Assembly: GCA_003511845.1 (NCBI GenBank) | Contig: DOIV01000146.1 | Location: 1-9,694 of the forward strand | From: Flavobacteriaceae bacterium | Lineage (GTDB): Bacteria > Bacteroidota > Bacteroidia > Flavobacteriales > Flavobacteriaceae | Direction: 5' to 3' | DNA length: 9,694 nt | Part shown: positions 1-7,001 of the stretch, piece after piece | Numbering within the stretch: the stretch's first letter is position 1 | Layout of the letters: every line of letters starts with the position of its first letter | Made by a program: the position numbers and the translations under genes | Notes under the pieces: generated by a model | Told to the model about the DNA's origin: nothing | The model's database searches: none | The model's input: the letters and a program-made list of their open reading frames with translations, nothing else

Positions 1-1
1 T

Positions 2-1804
2 GTTTACACCAATATTCATGAAGATGAAACTGGTAAACTCTATTTAGAAAAAGACGGTAAAAAGATTTACGAAACCATTTCTAATCCTGATTATACTTTA
101 AGTAACATGAAGGGTAATCCTAAAGGTACTGCAAAAGGTATTGCTTTTAACTTCGGCATTCCAGATTTTAAAGGCACCTTATATTTCGGATTCATTCCTT
201 TTAAAGATTCAAAACATGCATTGCCTGTATATTTTAAAAGACCTTCAACCATCAATAAAGGGAAAACTAACCTTAACATTAAGCAATTGGCAGGAACCTA
301 TGATATGATTGATTGGGAAAAGAATAGAAAAGGAACATTGGGTTATAGAGTAGTCAATAAAAAAGGTACTATTCTCTATGATGGTATTGTTTCTTTTAAT
401 GTTACCGATAGCGGATTTGAAGTTGCCAATGGTGTTATAGAAGGACCTTTTGTTGATCTAGTAACTACTGAAGGTGTTACCATTTCTTTAGAAACAAATG
501 TACCAACTGCCGCAAAAATTTCTGTAAATGGTAAAGATTATAGTTCTGAAAATGATACTCACCATGAAATACAAATCACAAATTTAGAAGCTGACACTGA
601 ATATTCTTACGCGATAACTGTTGGAAACAATACTCAAAATTACAGTTTTAAAACAGCTCCTAAACAAGGTGTTAGAAAGTCATTTACTTTTGCCTATGCG
701 AGTGACTCTAGAAATGGAAAAGGTGGTGGAGAACGAAATGTGTATGGTGCTAATTTTTACATCATGAAAAAAATTATGGCATTAGCTACACAAGAAAACA
801 TCAAGTTTATGCAATTTTCAGGTGATTTGATTGATGGTTATTTGTCTAACATTGATGAAATGAATTTGCAGTATGCCAATTGGAAAAGAGCTATTGAACC
901 TTTTGCCCATTACTTTCCTGTTTATATTTCTATGGGAAATCATGAGGCTTTAAGTCGTGTTTTTAAAGGTGAAAAAGAAAAATATGGTACTTCTGTAGAT
1001 AGATTTCCGTTTGAAACAGAATCAGCAGAAGTAATTTTCGCGAATAACTTTGTAAACCCTACTAATGGCCCACTTAGTGAAGACGGGGCAAGCTATGATC
1101 CTAATAAAAACAAAATGGACTTCCCTCCTTATGAAGAGAATGTCTTTTATTATACGTACGATAATGTAGCTGTAGTAGTGATGAACTCCAATTATTTTTA
1201 CGCTGCTTCTACGAAACAAATTCCACTAACCAGCGGAGGATTACATGCTTATATTATGGATCAGCAACTGGCTTGGGTTACAGAAACTATTGCTAAACTG
1301 GAAAATGATACCACGATAGATCATATCTTTATTACGCAACATACTCCGTTTTTCCCAAACGGTGGTCATGTAAGTGATGATATGTGGTATGGAGGTAATA
1401 ACGAACCAAGATCATGGGTTGCTGGAAAACCACTAGATAAAGGCATCATTGAAAGAAGAGATCAGTTACTAGATTTACTTGTCAATAAAAGTAAAAAGGT
1501 TATTGCTATTTTAACTGGAGATGAGCATAATTATGCAAAAACAGAAATAGGACCAGATACTAATATCTACCCTAAAAATTACAAACTAGAAAAAATAAAA
1601 TTAAGCAGAACCATCTATCAAATTAATAATGGTGCCGCTGGTGCTCCATATTATGCACAAGAGCAAACACCTTGGTCAGATAAAGCAACTGGTTTTACCA
1701 CACAAAATGCATTGGTATTATTTCATGTTAATGCTGACAGTATAGAAGTAGAAGTTGTAAACCCAGATACTTTAGAGAAATTTGATAGTTACAAACTCAG
1801 ATAA
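2..1804 (+). CDS. Calcineurin-like metallophosphoesterase, 5'-truncated by the window
   Basis: This is a predicted binuclear-metal phosphoesterase. The frame is open from base 2, so the ATG at 107 is probably internal and the true start lies upstream. Counting codons from base 2, a beta-rich N-terminal region runs to about residue 150. A fibronectin/purple-acid-phosphatase-like strand domain follows at about 155-220. The catalytic domain then shows D-S-R at 235-237, GDLID near 275, GNHE (N313, H314), ITQHTP (H447) and GDEH (H509). These map onto the five metal-binding blocks of the superfamily. Two positions are atypical: the first block is DxR rather than DxH, and the last is GDxH rather than GHxH, loosely recalling purple acid phosphatases or PhoD. 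The C-terminus ends in beta strands with no recognisable type IX sorting domain. An extracytoplasmic location is inferred from the architecture, because the signal peptide would lie outside the window. The substrate is unknown. The 3' end overlaps the next gene by 23 bases. Confidence 0.9.
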   Translation, partial: VYTNIHEDETGKLYLEKDGKKIYETISNPDYTLSNMKGNPKGTAKGIAFNFGIPDFKGTLYFGFIPFKDSKHALPVYFKRPSTINKGKTNLNIKQLAGTYDMIDWEKNRKGTLGYRVVNKKGTILYDGIVSFNVTDSGFEVANGVIEGPFVDLVTTEGVTISLETNVPTAAKISVNGKDYSSENDTHHEIQITNLEADTEYSYAITVGNNTQNYSFKTAPKQGVRKSFTFAYASDSRNGKGGGERNVYGANFYIMKKIMALATQENIKFMQFSGDLIDGYLSNIDEMNLQYANWKRAIEPFAHYFPVYISMGNHEALSRVFKGEKEKYGTSVDRFPFETESAEVIFANNFVNPTNGPLSEDGASYDPNKNKMDFPPYEENVFYYTYDNVAVVVMNSNYFYAASTKQIPLTSGGLHAYIMDQQLAWVTETIAKLENDTTIDHIFITQHTPFFPNGGHVSDDMWYGGNNEPRSWVAGKPLDKGIIERRDQLLDLLVNKSKKVIAILTGDEHNYAKTEIGPDTNIYPKNYKLEKIKLSRTIYQINNGAAGAPYYAQEQTPWSDKATGFTTQNALVLFHVNADSIEVEVVNPDTLEKFDSYKLR

Positions 1805-2159
1805 AAATCTTGAAATTATTTTTTGGGTACTAAAAATTGGTGTTTTTGGCATCTTTTTAGGACATGGTATTTATGCTATTCAAGTCCAACAATCTTGGGT
1901 TCCTTTTTTAGAAATTATAGGTTTTTCAAATGAAATTTCACTTAAAATCATGCCTTATATAGGCTACCTAGATATTTTAGTCGCTATTTCTGTACTTATT
2001 AAACCATTACGTTTCATCCTAATTTGGGCTGTGTTTTGGGCTTTTCTAACCGCTCTAATGCGACCAATTGCTGGTGGGTCTATTCTAGATTTTATAGAAC
2101 GAAGTGGAAATTGGGCAACTCCACTTGCGTTGTTGTTATTGCTAAAATGGAAAAAATAA
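1782..2159 (+). CDS. DoxX-like small integral membrane protein
   Basis: The 125-residue protein has about four predicted membrane segments: residues 12-33, 54-73, 77-95 and 111-122. The GHG motif in the first helix, the MRPIAGG motif after helix 3, and the ERSGNWATPLALLLL ending resemble DoxX-like membrane proteins. Their biochemical role is generally unknown, although the founding member is a quinol oxidase subunit. The start is TTG at 1782. The nearest upstream in-frame stop is at 1773-1775, and no in-frame ATG occurs until about 1950, beyond helix 1, so a non-ATG start is needed to keep the first membrane segment. The 23-base overlap with the phosphoesterase suggests co-transcription and translational coupling. 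The family call is by motif resemblance only. Confidence 0.75.
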   Translation: MIVTNSDKNLEIIFWVLKIGVFGIFLGHGIYAIQVQQSWVPFLEIIGFSNEISLKIMPYIGYLDILVAISVLIKPLRFILIWAVFWAFLTALMRPIAGGSILDFIERSGNWATPLALLLLLKWKK

Positions 2160-2182
2160 ACCACTATAGATTTAAAATCTTT

Positions 2183-2211
2183 AGTTTTAACAAAAGAATA
2201 AAACTCTTTTT
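2183..2211 (+). terminator. Candidate weak terminator after the DoxX-like gene
   Basis: A perfect 7-bp inverted repeat, AGTTTTA (2183-2189) and TAAAACT (2199-2205), encloses a 9-base loop. It is followed by C and five Ts (2207-2211). The stem is AT-rich, so the hairpin is weak. The position, 24 bases after the stop codon of a plus-strand unit that meets a convergent gene, fits a terminator. Confidence 0.4.
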
Positions 2212-2222
2212 AAAAGTTAGTG

Positions 2223-2325
2223 TGTCATTCCGAATGAGGTACGAAGAGGAATCTCATTATTGTAAGATTTCCTGTCTGCCGAACAGGCAGGCTCGTCACT
2301 CGTTCCTAGCTCTGTCGAAATGACA
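2223..2325. repeat. Palindromic intergenic repeat element with terminal inverted repeats
   Basis: The ends are TGTCATTCCGA (2223-2233) and TCGAAATGACA (2315-2325), inverted copies matching at 10 of 11 positions. Inside them, both arms continue with related GAG/GAA-rich sequence (near 2235-2252 and, inverted, 2295-2312), so the unit is an imperfect long palindrome. It is much richer in G and C than the DNA around it. It sits in the convergent gap between the DoxX-like gene and menF and contains no convincing gene. It resembles short dispersed palindromes I associate with flavobacterial intergenic regions (REP- or MITE-like). No other full copy lies in this window, so dispersal is inferred. No clear target-site duplication is visible. 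Confidence 0.65.
2271..2291. repeat. GC-rich hairpin nested inside the palindromic repeat
   Basis: CCTGTCTG (2271-2278) pairs with CAGGCAGG (2284-2291) over 8 bp, including one T-G wobble, around the loop CCGAA. It interrupts the central part of the 2223-2325 element and differs from its arms. It may be a separately mobile hairpin unit. A hairpin of similar size and composition lies at 9335-9355. Confidence 0.55.
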
Positions 2326-2360
2326 AGATACTTTTGAAAGTTTATAGAAACTAAAGTAAC

Positions 2361-2388
2361 TGCAATGAAATTGCAAGGTTTTAACCTT
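2361..2388. other. Two adjacent small inverted repeats beyond the menF stop
   Basis: TGCAAT-GAA-ATTGCA (2361-2375) is immediately followed by AAGGTT-TT-AACCTT (2375-2388). They lie just beyond the 3' end of menF, where a minus-strand terminator would be expected. Neither is followed by a T-run on that strand, so they may be 3'-end structures rather than a canonical intrinsic terminator. Confidence 0.3.
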
Positions 2389-2405
2389 CAACTTTATATT
2401 AAATT

Positions 2406-3446
2406 TCACAACATCTTTAACATTGTTTTACTCTTCGCTACAGTTTCTTCCCATTCCTTTTCAGGATTACTATCCTTAGTAATACCACCACCAATATAAA
2501 TTACAATAGATTTTTTCAATACTTGCATGCATCTTAAATTGACAAACAAACTGGATGTAGCCACCATATTTATTTCCCCAAAAAAACCAGTATAAAACTC
2601 ACGATTATAATACTCATTATTGAGAATAAAAGTTTTAGCTTCCTGCTGAGGAAATCCGCAAACTGCAGGGGTAGGGTGCAATAACGTTATCAATCCCTTT
2701 AATAAAAATTGTTGAGACAAACTACCTGAAATGCTAGTACACAAATGCACCAAACTACCTGCTTTAATAGTTTTTACATCAGATACCGTGAGTTTACCTT
2801 TTAATTTTTCGACAATATAGTCAGTAACAAATTGTTGCTCTTGTAGTTCTTTTGTTTGCCAATCTACAACTAAACTTCCCTTATAAGCTTGTGTTCCTGC
2901 CAAAGCCATTGTTGAAAATTTATTTTCTTTTACTTTCAAAAGCGTTTCTGGTGTTGCACCTAACCAAAGCCCTACTTTAGGGTGAAACCAAACATAAACC
3001 ATTGCATTTTTATAGGTCAATAATAACTTTTTAAAAACTTTAAGTAGCTCAAAAACATCTTTATCAACCTCTAATTTTCTAGACAATACTACTTTTTTGT
3101 TTTTAGTAGTTTTTAGAAAATCAATTCCTCTTTGCACCAAATCAATATGGTTTATTTTTTCTTCTTCAGAAATAAATATTGACACATCTTCCTTAGATTC
3201 ATTTGAGGCGTTTTCATCAGAAAAATGACTTATAATTATCTTTGACTTATCTAGTGGAAATAAAATTGGATGTTTAGTATCATCAAATGGTGCAAAGACA
3301 AAACCAGATTCTTTATAAGTTTCAGCATGATAAATTTCATCATTCTTTTGAAAAAAACCTTTAATTTCATCACTTTTTGGATGTCGATATGCGACAAAGG
3401 GTAAAGCTACTTTTAAAGCTATTTCTATCTTATTAAAAATATTCAC
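2406..3446 (-). CDS. menF: Isochorismate synthase (MenF-type chorismate-binding enzyme)
   Basis: This predicted cytoplasmic, Mg-dependent enzyme converts chorismate to isochorismate, the first committed step of menaquinone synthesis. The 346-residue protein carries the chorismate-binding fold: KKVVLSRK (117-124, K118 a likely general base), LGATPETLL (162-170), ALAGTQ (181-186), KELQEQQ (199-205), HLCTSISG (234-241), HPTPAVCGFPQ (257-267), REFYTGFFGEI (282-292), and YIGGGITKDSNPEKEWEET (317-335). ALAGT replaces the PIKGT of aminating relatives TrpE and PabB, which favours isochorismate synthase. It is shorter than E. coli MenF because the N-terminal part is reduced. The start is GTG at 3446, three bases after the stop of the thioesterase gene and in the same frame. 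An EntC-type siderophore role is less likely because the neighbour is MenI-like and no siderophore genes are visible. Confidence 0.9.
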   Translation of the reverse strand: MNIFNKIEIALKVALPFVAYRHPKSDEIKGFFQKNDEIYHAETYKESGFVFAPFDDTKHPILFPLDKSKIIISHFSDENASNESKEDVSIFISEEEKINHIDLVQRGIDFLKTTKNKKVVLSRKLEVDKDVFELLKVFKKLLLTYKNAMVYVWFHPKVGLWLGATPETLLKVKENKFSTMALAGTQAYKGSLVVDWQTKELQEQQFVTDYIVEKLKGKLTVSDVKTIKAGSLVHLCTSISGSLSQQFLLKGLITLLHPTPAVCGFPQQEAKTFILNNEYYNREFYTGFFGEINMVATSSLFVNLRCMQVLKKSIVIYIGGGITKDSNPEKEWEETVAKSKTMLKML

Positions 3447-3449
3447 AAC

Positions 3450-3869
3450 TTAAGATTTTGTCAATACAATTACTGTCAACTTACATATTGAAATCAATTT
3501 ACCTTGCTCATCAACAATTCTGACTTCCCACAATTGTGTTGTTCTCCCTTTATGTATAGGCTTTGCGGTTGCAGTTACCAAACCTGCTCTAATACCTCTG
3601 ACATGGTTTGCTGTAATTTCTAATCCACGAATTTCTTGTTTATTGGTGTCTATAGAAAAATGAGCCGCTGTACTGCCTACACTTTCTGCCAAAGCAACAG
3701 AAGCCCCACCGTGTAACAAACCAGCAGGTTGATGTACTTTTTCATTTACAGGCATGATTGCCACCAGATAATCTTCATCTATATCTGTATACTTAATGTC
3801 CAAAGTTTCCATCAAGGTATTTTTAGTACGGCTATTTAATTTTTTTAAAATTTCTTCTTTACTCAACAT
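3450..3869 (-). CDS. menI: Hotdog-fold DHNA-CoA thioesterase (MenI/PaaI family)
   Basis: This is predicted to hydrolyse 1,4-dihydroxy-2-naphthoyl-CoA, a late step of menaquinone synthesis before prenylation. From the ATG at 3869 it is 139 residues, typical for the family. The block HQPAGLLHGGASVALAESVGS (46-66) holds the HGG motif and the acidic catalytic residue E62. That block and GLEITANHVR (82-91) closely resemble E. coli MenI (YdiI). An in-frame ATG at 3929 would add 20 residues. I prefer 3869 because the extension is atypical and runs through the divergent promoter region. The gene leads a two-gene unit with menF, which supports DHNA-CoA over phenylacetyl-CoA as substrate, but a general acyl-CoA thioesterase is not excluded. 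Confidence 0.85.
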   Translation of the reverse strand: MLSKEEILKKLNSRTKNTLMETLDIKYTDIDEDYLVAIMPVNEKVHQPAGLLHGGASVALAESVGSTAAHFSIDTNKQEIRGLEITANHVRGIRAGLVTATAKPIHKGRTTQLWEVRIVDEQGKLISICKLTVIVLTKS

Positions 3870-3902
3870 TAATTTTCTATTTGTGGTAAAAGTAATCAAA
3901 AC

Positions 3903-3936
3903 TTTGCAAATTATTTGACGTAAAACCATAACTTTG
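3903..3936 (+). promoter_or_regulatory. Bacteroidota-type promoter for the pRiA4b ORF-3-like gene
   Basis: The -7 element TAACTTTG (3929-3936) matches TAnnTTTG exactly. A TTTG at 3903-3906 lies 22 bases upstream in -33 position. The predicted transcript would start near 3943, shortly before the ATG at 3957. The site overlaps the optional 20-codon extension of the divergent menI, which favours the shorter menI start. Confidence 0.6.
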
Positions 3937-3956
3937 CCGAAGATTTAAGATACCAT

Positions 3957-4448
3957 ATGATTTATAAAATTAGATTGATATTAGATACTAAAGAAGATGT
4001 TTTTAGAGACATTGTTATCGGTTTTAATGATAATTTAGAAGACCTACATAATACTATCACCAATGCTTTTGGATTTGAAGGGAATGAGATGGCTGCATTT
4101 TATTTGACTGATAATGATTGGAATCAAGGTGAGGAAATTCCTCTTTTTGACATGGAAGATACTGGAGGTGCTATGTCAATGCAAAATTTTAAGATAAAAG
4201 ATGTACTACCTGATGTAGAAAGTAAACTCATCTATGTTTACGATTTCTTTTCTATGTGGACATTTTATGTAGAGCTGATGGCTATTGAAGAAAACACTAG
4301 TCAGTTTGAATTACCCAGTTTATTATTTTCTGTTGGTTCTGTACCTGAAGTAGCTCCTGAAAAAGAATTTAAAAGTGAAAGTTTAGACGATGGATATGAC
4401 GATTTTGACAATTATGACGATTTTGACTTTGATGACATGATCAATTAA
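3957..4448 (+). CDS. Plasmid pRiA4b ORF-3-family protein with acidic tail
   Basis: The 163-residue protein resembles the pRiA4b ORF-3 family, also labelled IS1096 passenger-like, whose biochemical function is not established. The N-terminal MIYKIRLILD strand, the LHNTITNAFGF segment (30-40), and the central YVYDFFSMWTFYVEL (93-107) fit the family's beta/alpha core. The usual GD-x-W region reads FSMW here. The C-terminus from about 143 is strongly acidic (Asp, Phe and Tyr) and contains two copies of YDDFD. Despite the family label there is no transposase, IS end or plasmid gene nearby, so mobility should not be inferred. It has its own predicted promoter and diverges from menI. Confidence 0.75.
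   Translation: MIYKIRLILDTKEDVFRDIVIGFNDNLEDLHNTITNAFGFEGNEMAAFYLTDNDWNQGEEIPLFDMEDTGGAMSMQNFKIKDVLPDVESKLIYVYDFFSMWTFYVELMAIEENTSQFELPSLLFSVGSVPEVAPEKEFKSESLDDGYDDFDNYDDFDFDDMIN
4395..4427 (+). repeat. 15-base coding tandem repeat in the acidic tail
   Basis: TATGACGATTTTGAC occurs twice without mismatch (4395-4409 and 4413-4427), separated by AAT. It encodes YDDFD-N-YDDFD. The nucleotide identity suggests recent duplication by slippage. Confidence 0.8.
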
Positions 4449-4572
4449 AACTTTTACATCCTTTTAGGTAAAAAAAAGTTCCTATACAAACTACTTCTCC
4501 AAATAATTGCGAGGTGATTTTCAATTAAATAAAGTTTTAACAAAAAAATACAGCCTTTTTATGTTACAAATC

Positions 4573-4586
4573 ACGATATTGATCGT
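4573..4586. other. Short perfect inverted repeat upstream of the ABC operon
   Basis: ACGAT (4573-4577) and ATCGT (4582-4586) flank ATTG, 34 bases before the TTG start of the ABC ATPase gene. It could be a small operator or RNA hairpin. No clear TAnnTTTG box is visible between 4449 and 4619, so the operon's promoter is not assigned. Confidence 0.2.
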
Positions 4587-4619
4587 CATATTAAAACAAT
4601 AACCAAAACAATTCTATTC

Positions 4620-5519
4620 TTGGAAACAATTTTATCCCTCAAAAATTTAGACAAAAAATACGGAGCGGTTCATGCTGTAAACAACCTTTCTTTTGACATT
4701 CAAAAAGGAAATGTATATGGTATTTTAGGCCCAAACGGAAGTGGTAAATCTACCACTTTAGGCATTATCTTAAATGTCGTCAATAAAACTTCTGGTGAAT
4801 TCAGTTGGTTTAATGGTAGTGTTTCTACCCATCAAGCCTTAAAAAAGGTAGGAGCAATTATTGAGCGTCCTAATTTTTATCCTTATATGACCGCAACTCA
4901 AAATTTAAAATTGATTTGTAAAATAAAAGAAGTGTCTTATGCTAATATTGACGAGAAATTAAAAACGGTCAATTTATATGAACGTAGAGATGATAAATTC
5001 AGAACCTATTCTTTAGGAATGAAGCAACGTTTAGCCATTGCCTCTGCCCTACTTAATAATCCTGAAATATTAATTTTAGATGAACCCACTAATGGGTTAG
5101 ACCCTCAAGGAATTCATGAAATTAGAAAAATAATTAAAGACATTGCTGCTAAAGGCACCACTATTTTATTGGCTTCGCATCTATTAGATGAAGTCGAAAA
5201 AGTGTGTTCGCATGTAGTCATTATCCGTAAAGGAAAAAAACTCTATTCAGGCAGGGTTGATGAAATGACCGCTTCTAAAGGTCTTTTTGAATTAAAAACT
5301 GAAAGTCAACTTGATATATTGAAAGATTTACTCAATAAACACACTGCATTTAGTTCTGTAACTCAAGAAGATGACAAACTGATTGCAAAATTACAAGAAG
5401 AAATGACAGCAACCGATTTGAATGCTTATTTATTTAAAAACGGAATTACACTTTCTCATTTGGTAAAACGTATGCCAAGCTTAGAACAACAATTCTTAAC
5501 ATTAACCAACAACAACTAA
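4620..5519 (+). CDS. ABC transporter ATP-binding protein (BcrA/ABC-2 exporter type)
   Basis: This predicted cytoplasmic ATPase energises the permease encoded 4 bases downstream. The 299-residue protein shows Walker A GPNGSGKST (37-45), a Q-loop region reading GAIIERPNFYPYMT (78-91) with Glu where Gln is usual, signature SLGMKQR (131-137), Walker B ILILDEPT (150-157), D-loop GLDPQG (159-164), and switch His187 in ASHLLDE. The IIE-x-P and LGMKQR variants are typical of the bacitracin/lantibiotic-immunity-like subgroup. The ~85-residue C-terminal extension after the nucleotide-binding domain is also usual there. The start is TTG at 4620, giving METILSLKNL; the upstream frame has no ATG. Substrate cannot be read from the sequence. 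A drug, peptide or lipid exporter are all possible. Confidence 0.9.
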   Translation: METILSLKNLDKKYGAVHAVNNLSFDIQKGNVYGILGPNGSGKSTTLGIILNVVNKTSGEFSWFNGSVSTHQALKKVGAIIERPNFYPYMTATQNLKLICKIKEVSYANIDEKLKTVNLYERRDDKFRTYSLGMKQRLAIASALLNNPEILILDEPTNGLDPQGIHEIRKIIKDIAAKGTTILLASHLLDEVEKVCSHVVIIRKGKKLYSGRVDEMTASKGLFELKTESQLDILKDLLNKHTAFSSVTQEDDKLIAKLQEEMTATDLNAYLFKNGITLSHLVKRMPSLEQQFLTLTNNN

Positions 5520-5523
5520 ATCT

Positions 5524-6399
5524 ATGCTACGCCTTTTAAATATAGAATTCCACAAACTAAAATATAATAGATCCAGTAAGATTTTGTCTATTATCTATTT
5601 TGTATTACTCACATCAATCGCATTAATAGCGGCTATTAAATTTGATTTCGGGTTCTTCAAGTTCCATTTGGCTGAACAAGGTATTTTTAACTTTCCATAC
5701 ATCTGGCATTTTAATACCTTTATGGCATCCATTTTTAAGTTCTTTTTACTTTTAGTTATAGTATCTATGATGGCCAATGAATATAGCAATAAGACCTTAA
5801 AGCAAAATTTGATTGATGGACTCAGCAAAAAAGAATTTATTCTTTCAAAATTCTATACTGTAATAGTTTTCGCTGCAATTTCTACATTCTTTGTGTTTTC
5901 AGTATCACTAATTTTAGGGTTGATTTATTCAGATTACAATGAAGTCTCCATTATTTTTACCGATTTAGAATATTTATTAGCTTTCTTTATCAAACTTGTC
6001 GGTTTTTTCTCTTTTGGGTTATTTATGGGGATATTGATAAAACGTTCTGCTTTTGCAGTTGGTGCAATATTAGTGTGGCTATTTATTGAAAATATTTTTA
6101 AGGGCTTCTTATTCTGGACTTTTAATAAAGAAACTTTCGAATCAAATGTGGTAAATAGTGACTCTTTATCTCCAATTGGAGTTAATGATATTATGCAATT
6201 CTTACCTATGGAAGCCATGGCTAACCTAATCAAACAACCCTTTACACGTTTAAGTGCTGTACAAAGTGCATCTAAACAATTAGGTGCAAATTTGTCTAAT
6301 GATTTTGCTGTACATTGGTCTCAATTACTTATAGTAATAGTCTGGTCCTTTATATTTATTTACCTTTCTTATGCATTATTAAAGAAAAGAGATTTGTAA
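5524..6399 (+). CDS. ABC-2 type transporter permease
   Basis: This is the membrane partner of the preceding ATPase, in an operon with a 4-base gap. The 291-residue protein has about six predicted transmembrane segments, near residues 20-38, 67-85, 111-136, 150-172, 176-198 and 266-286. After the second segment it carries NEYSNKTLKQNLIDGLSKKEF (85-105), the cytoplasmic coupling-helix region typical of ABC-2 permeases (E-Y/F...T...L...G-x-S/K-x-x-x-F). The C-terminus ends in a short basic tail, LLKKRDL. A single permease implies a homodimer with two ATPase subunits. No accessory protein or regulator gene is adjacent. Confidence 0.87.
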   Translation: MLRLLNIEFHKLKYNRSSKILSIIYFVLLTSIALIAAIKFDFGFFKFHLAEQGIFNFPYIWHFNTFMASIFKFFLLLVIVSMMANEYSNKTLKQNLIDGLSKKEFILSKFYTVIVFAAISTFFVFSVSLILGLIYSDYNEVSIIFTDLEYLLAFFIKLVGFFSFGLFMGILIKRSAFAVGAILVWLFIENIFKGFLFWTFNKETFESNVVNSDSLSPIGVNDIMQFLPMEAMANLIKQPFTRLSAVQSASKQLGANLSNDFAVHWSQLLIVIVWSFIFIYLSYALLKKRDL

Positions 6400-6456
6400 T
6401 AAATTACTTTCCGTCCTAAAACATATTGTAAAAAGTAAACTTTAAAACATCAGCCT

Positions 6457-6477
6457 CCTTCCCTTTAAAAGGAAAGG
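6457..6477. terminator. Probable bidirectional terminator between convergent genes
   Basis: CCTTCCCTTT (6457-6466) pairs with AAAGGAAAGG (6468-6477) with one C-A mismatch, giving a strong stem with a minimal A-rich loop. It lies between the permease stop at 6399 and the minus-strand gene stop at 6489. The flanking T-run on the plus strand is short (AATTT). It could serve both transcripts. Confidence 0.5.
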
Positions 6478-6488
6478 AATTTAAAATT

Positions 6489-7001
6489 CTAATCTTGGTC
6501 TGTTTTTCTTAACACCGCCTTCTGCCGCCCATTTACAGGATAAGTATTTACTTCAGGAATGTCTTCTTCGCCTTGTTTGGTGTTTCCTGTAGTGCTGACA
6601 GAATCAGCCTTACCAGCAATAATTTCAAAAGTTAAAGTACCATCTTTATTCTTGATATATGTTGCAATAATATAACTTGACATCACCTTAAAAAAACTGG
6701 TAAACACATTTTTATTATGTAGATATGCATCAATTAGAATAGAATTATTTTCATCAATTTGAAAATATCCTTTCTCTCTATCAATCACAACCAAGTTATA
6801 TGCTCTAACATCCTTCTTGCCATTCATATCATAAGTAATTGTCCAATCAAAAATAGAATCTTTAGATGTTTTTACAATATCTAGATACATCTTAACATTC
6901 ATTTTCACGGAATCTACTCCGTAAATCTTTAAATCTCCTTTATAATTCCCTATCCAACTCTCAGGAAAAGAATTTTGTGCAAAAGATGTGGCACACAACA
7001 A
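6489..7001 (-). CDS. Conserved exported beta-rich protein with a disrupted start codon region
   Basis: The function is unknown. The body (SWIGNYKGDLKIY, then DWTITY, GYFQIDENNSILIDAYL, and STTGNT near the C-terminus) resembles a flavobacterial family of secreted, probably lipocalin-like proteins of about 165-190 residues, and appears intact. The open frame begins only at TTG 7001. Reading further upstream in frame gives a textbook signal peptide, FKISFLLLLLCATSFA followed by Q, preceded by ATG (7031-7029) and TAA (7028-7026). The natural start therefore appears to be ATG 7031, with codon 2 changed to a stop. One substitution, AAA to TAA, would explain it. Translation might use a rare internal start such as ATT 7019 or TTG 7001, but the signal peptide would lose its basic residue. 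It may be a recent pseudogene or a sequencing error. A -7 box lies 23 bases upstream of ATG 7031. Confidence 0.7.
   Translation of the reverse strand: MLCATSFAQNSFPESWIGNYKGDLKIYGVDSVKMNVKMYLDIVKTSKDSIFDWTITYDMNGKKDVRAYNLVVIDREKGYFQIDENNSILIDAYLHNKNVFTSFFKVMSSYIIATYIKNKDGTLTFEIIAGKADSVSTTGNTKQGEEDIPEVNTYPVNGRQKAVLRKTDQD

Noticed and set aside
2024..2323. Plus-strand open frame of 99 codons across the DoxX-like 3' end and the repeat element
   Set aside because: It overlaps the DoxX-like gene in another frame and then runs through the palindromic repeat. The product is low-complexity with no family resemblance.
3870..3929. 20-residue N-terminal extension of the MenI-like protein from ATG 3929
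   Set aside because: The extension lacks family resemblance, the 139-residue form is the usual length, and the divergent promoter occupies this DNA.
3957..4448. Reading the pRiA4b/IS1096-type protein as a sign of a mobile element
   Set aside because: The family label is historical. There is no transposase, IS end or plasmid gene nearby and composition matches the neighbours.
4449..4480. Possible terminator formed by AACTTTT and AAAAGTT after the pRiA4b ORF-3-like gene
   Set aside because: The stem is only 7 bp and AT-rich with an 18-base loop, and no T-run follows.
4620..6399. ABC pair as a bacteriocin or antibiotic immunity system
   Set aside because: The ATPase has the BcrA-like subgroup motifs, but no biosynthetic, sensor-kinase or regulator gene accompanies it, so a specific substrate is unsupported.
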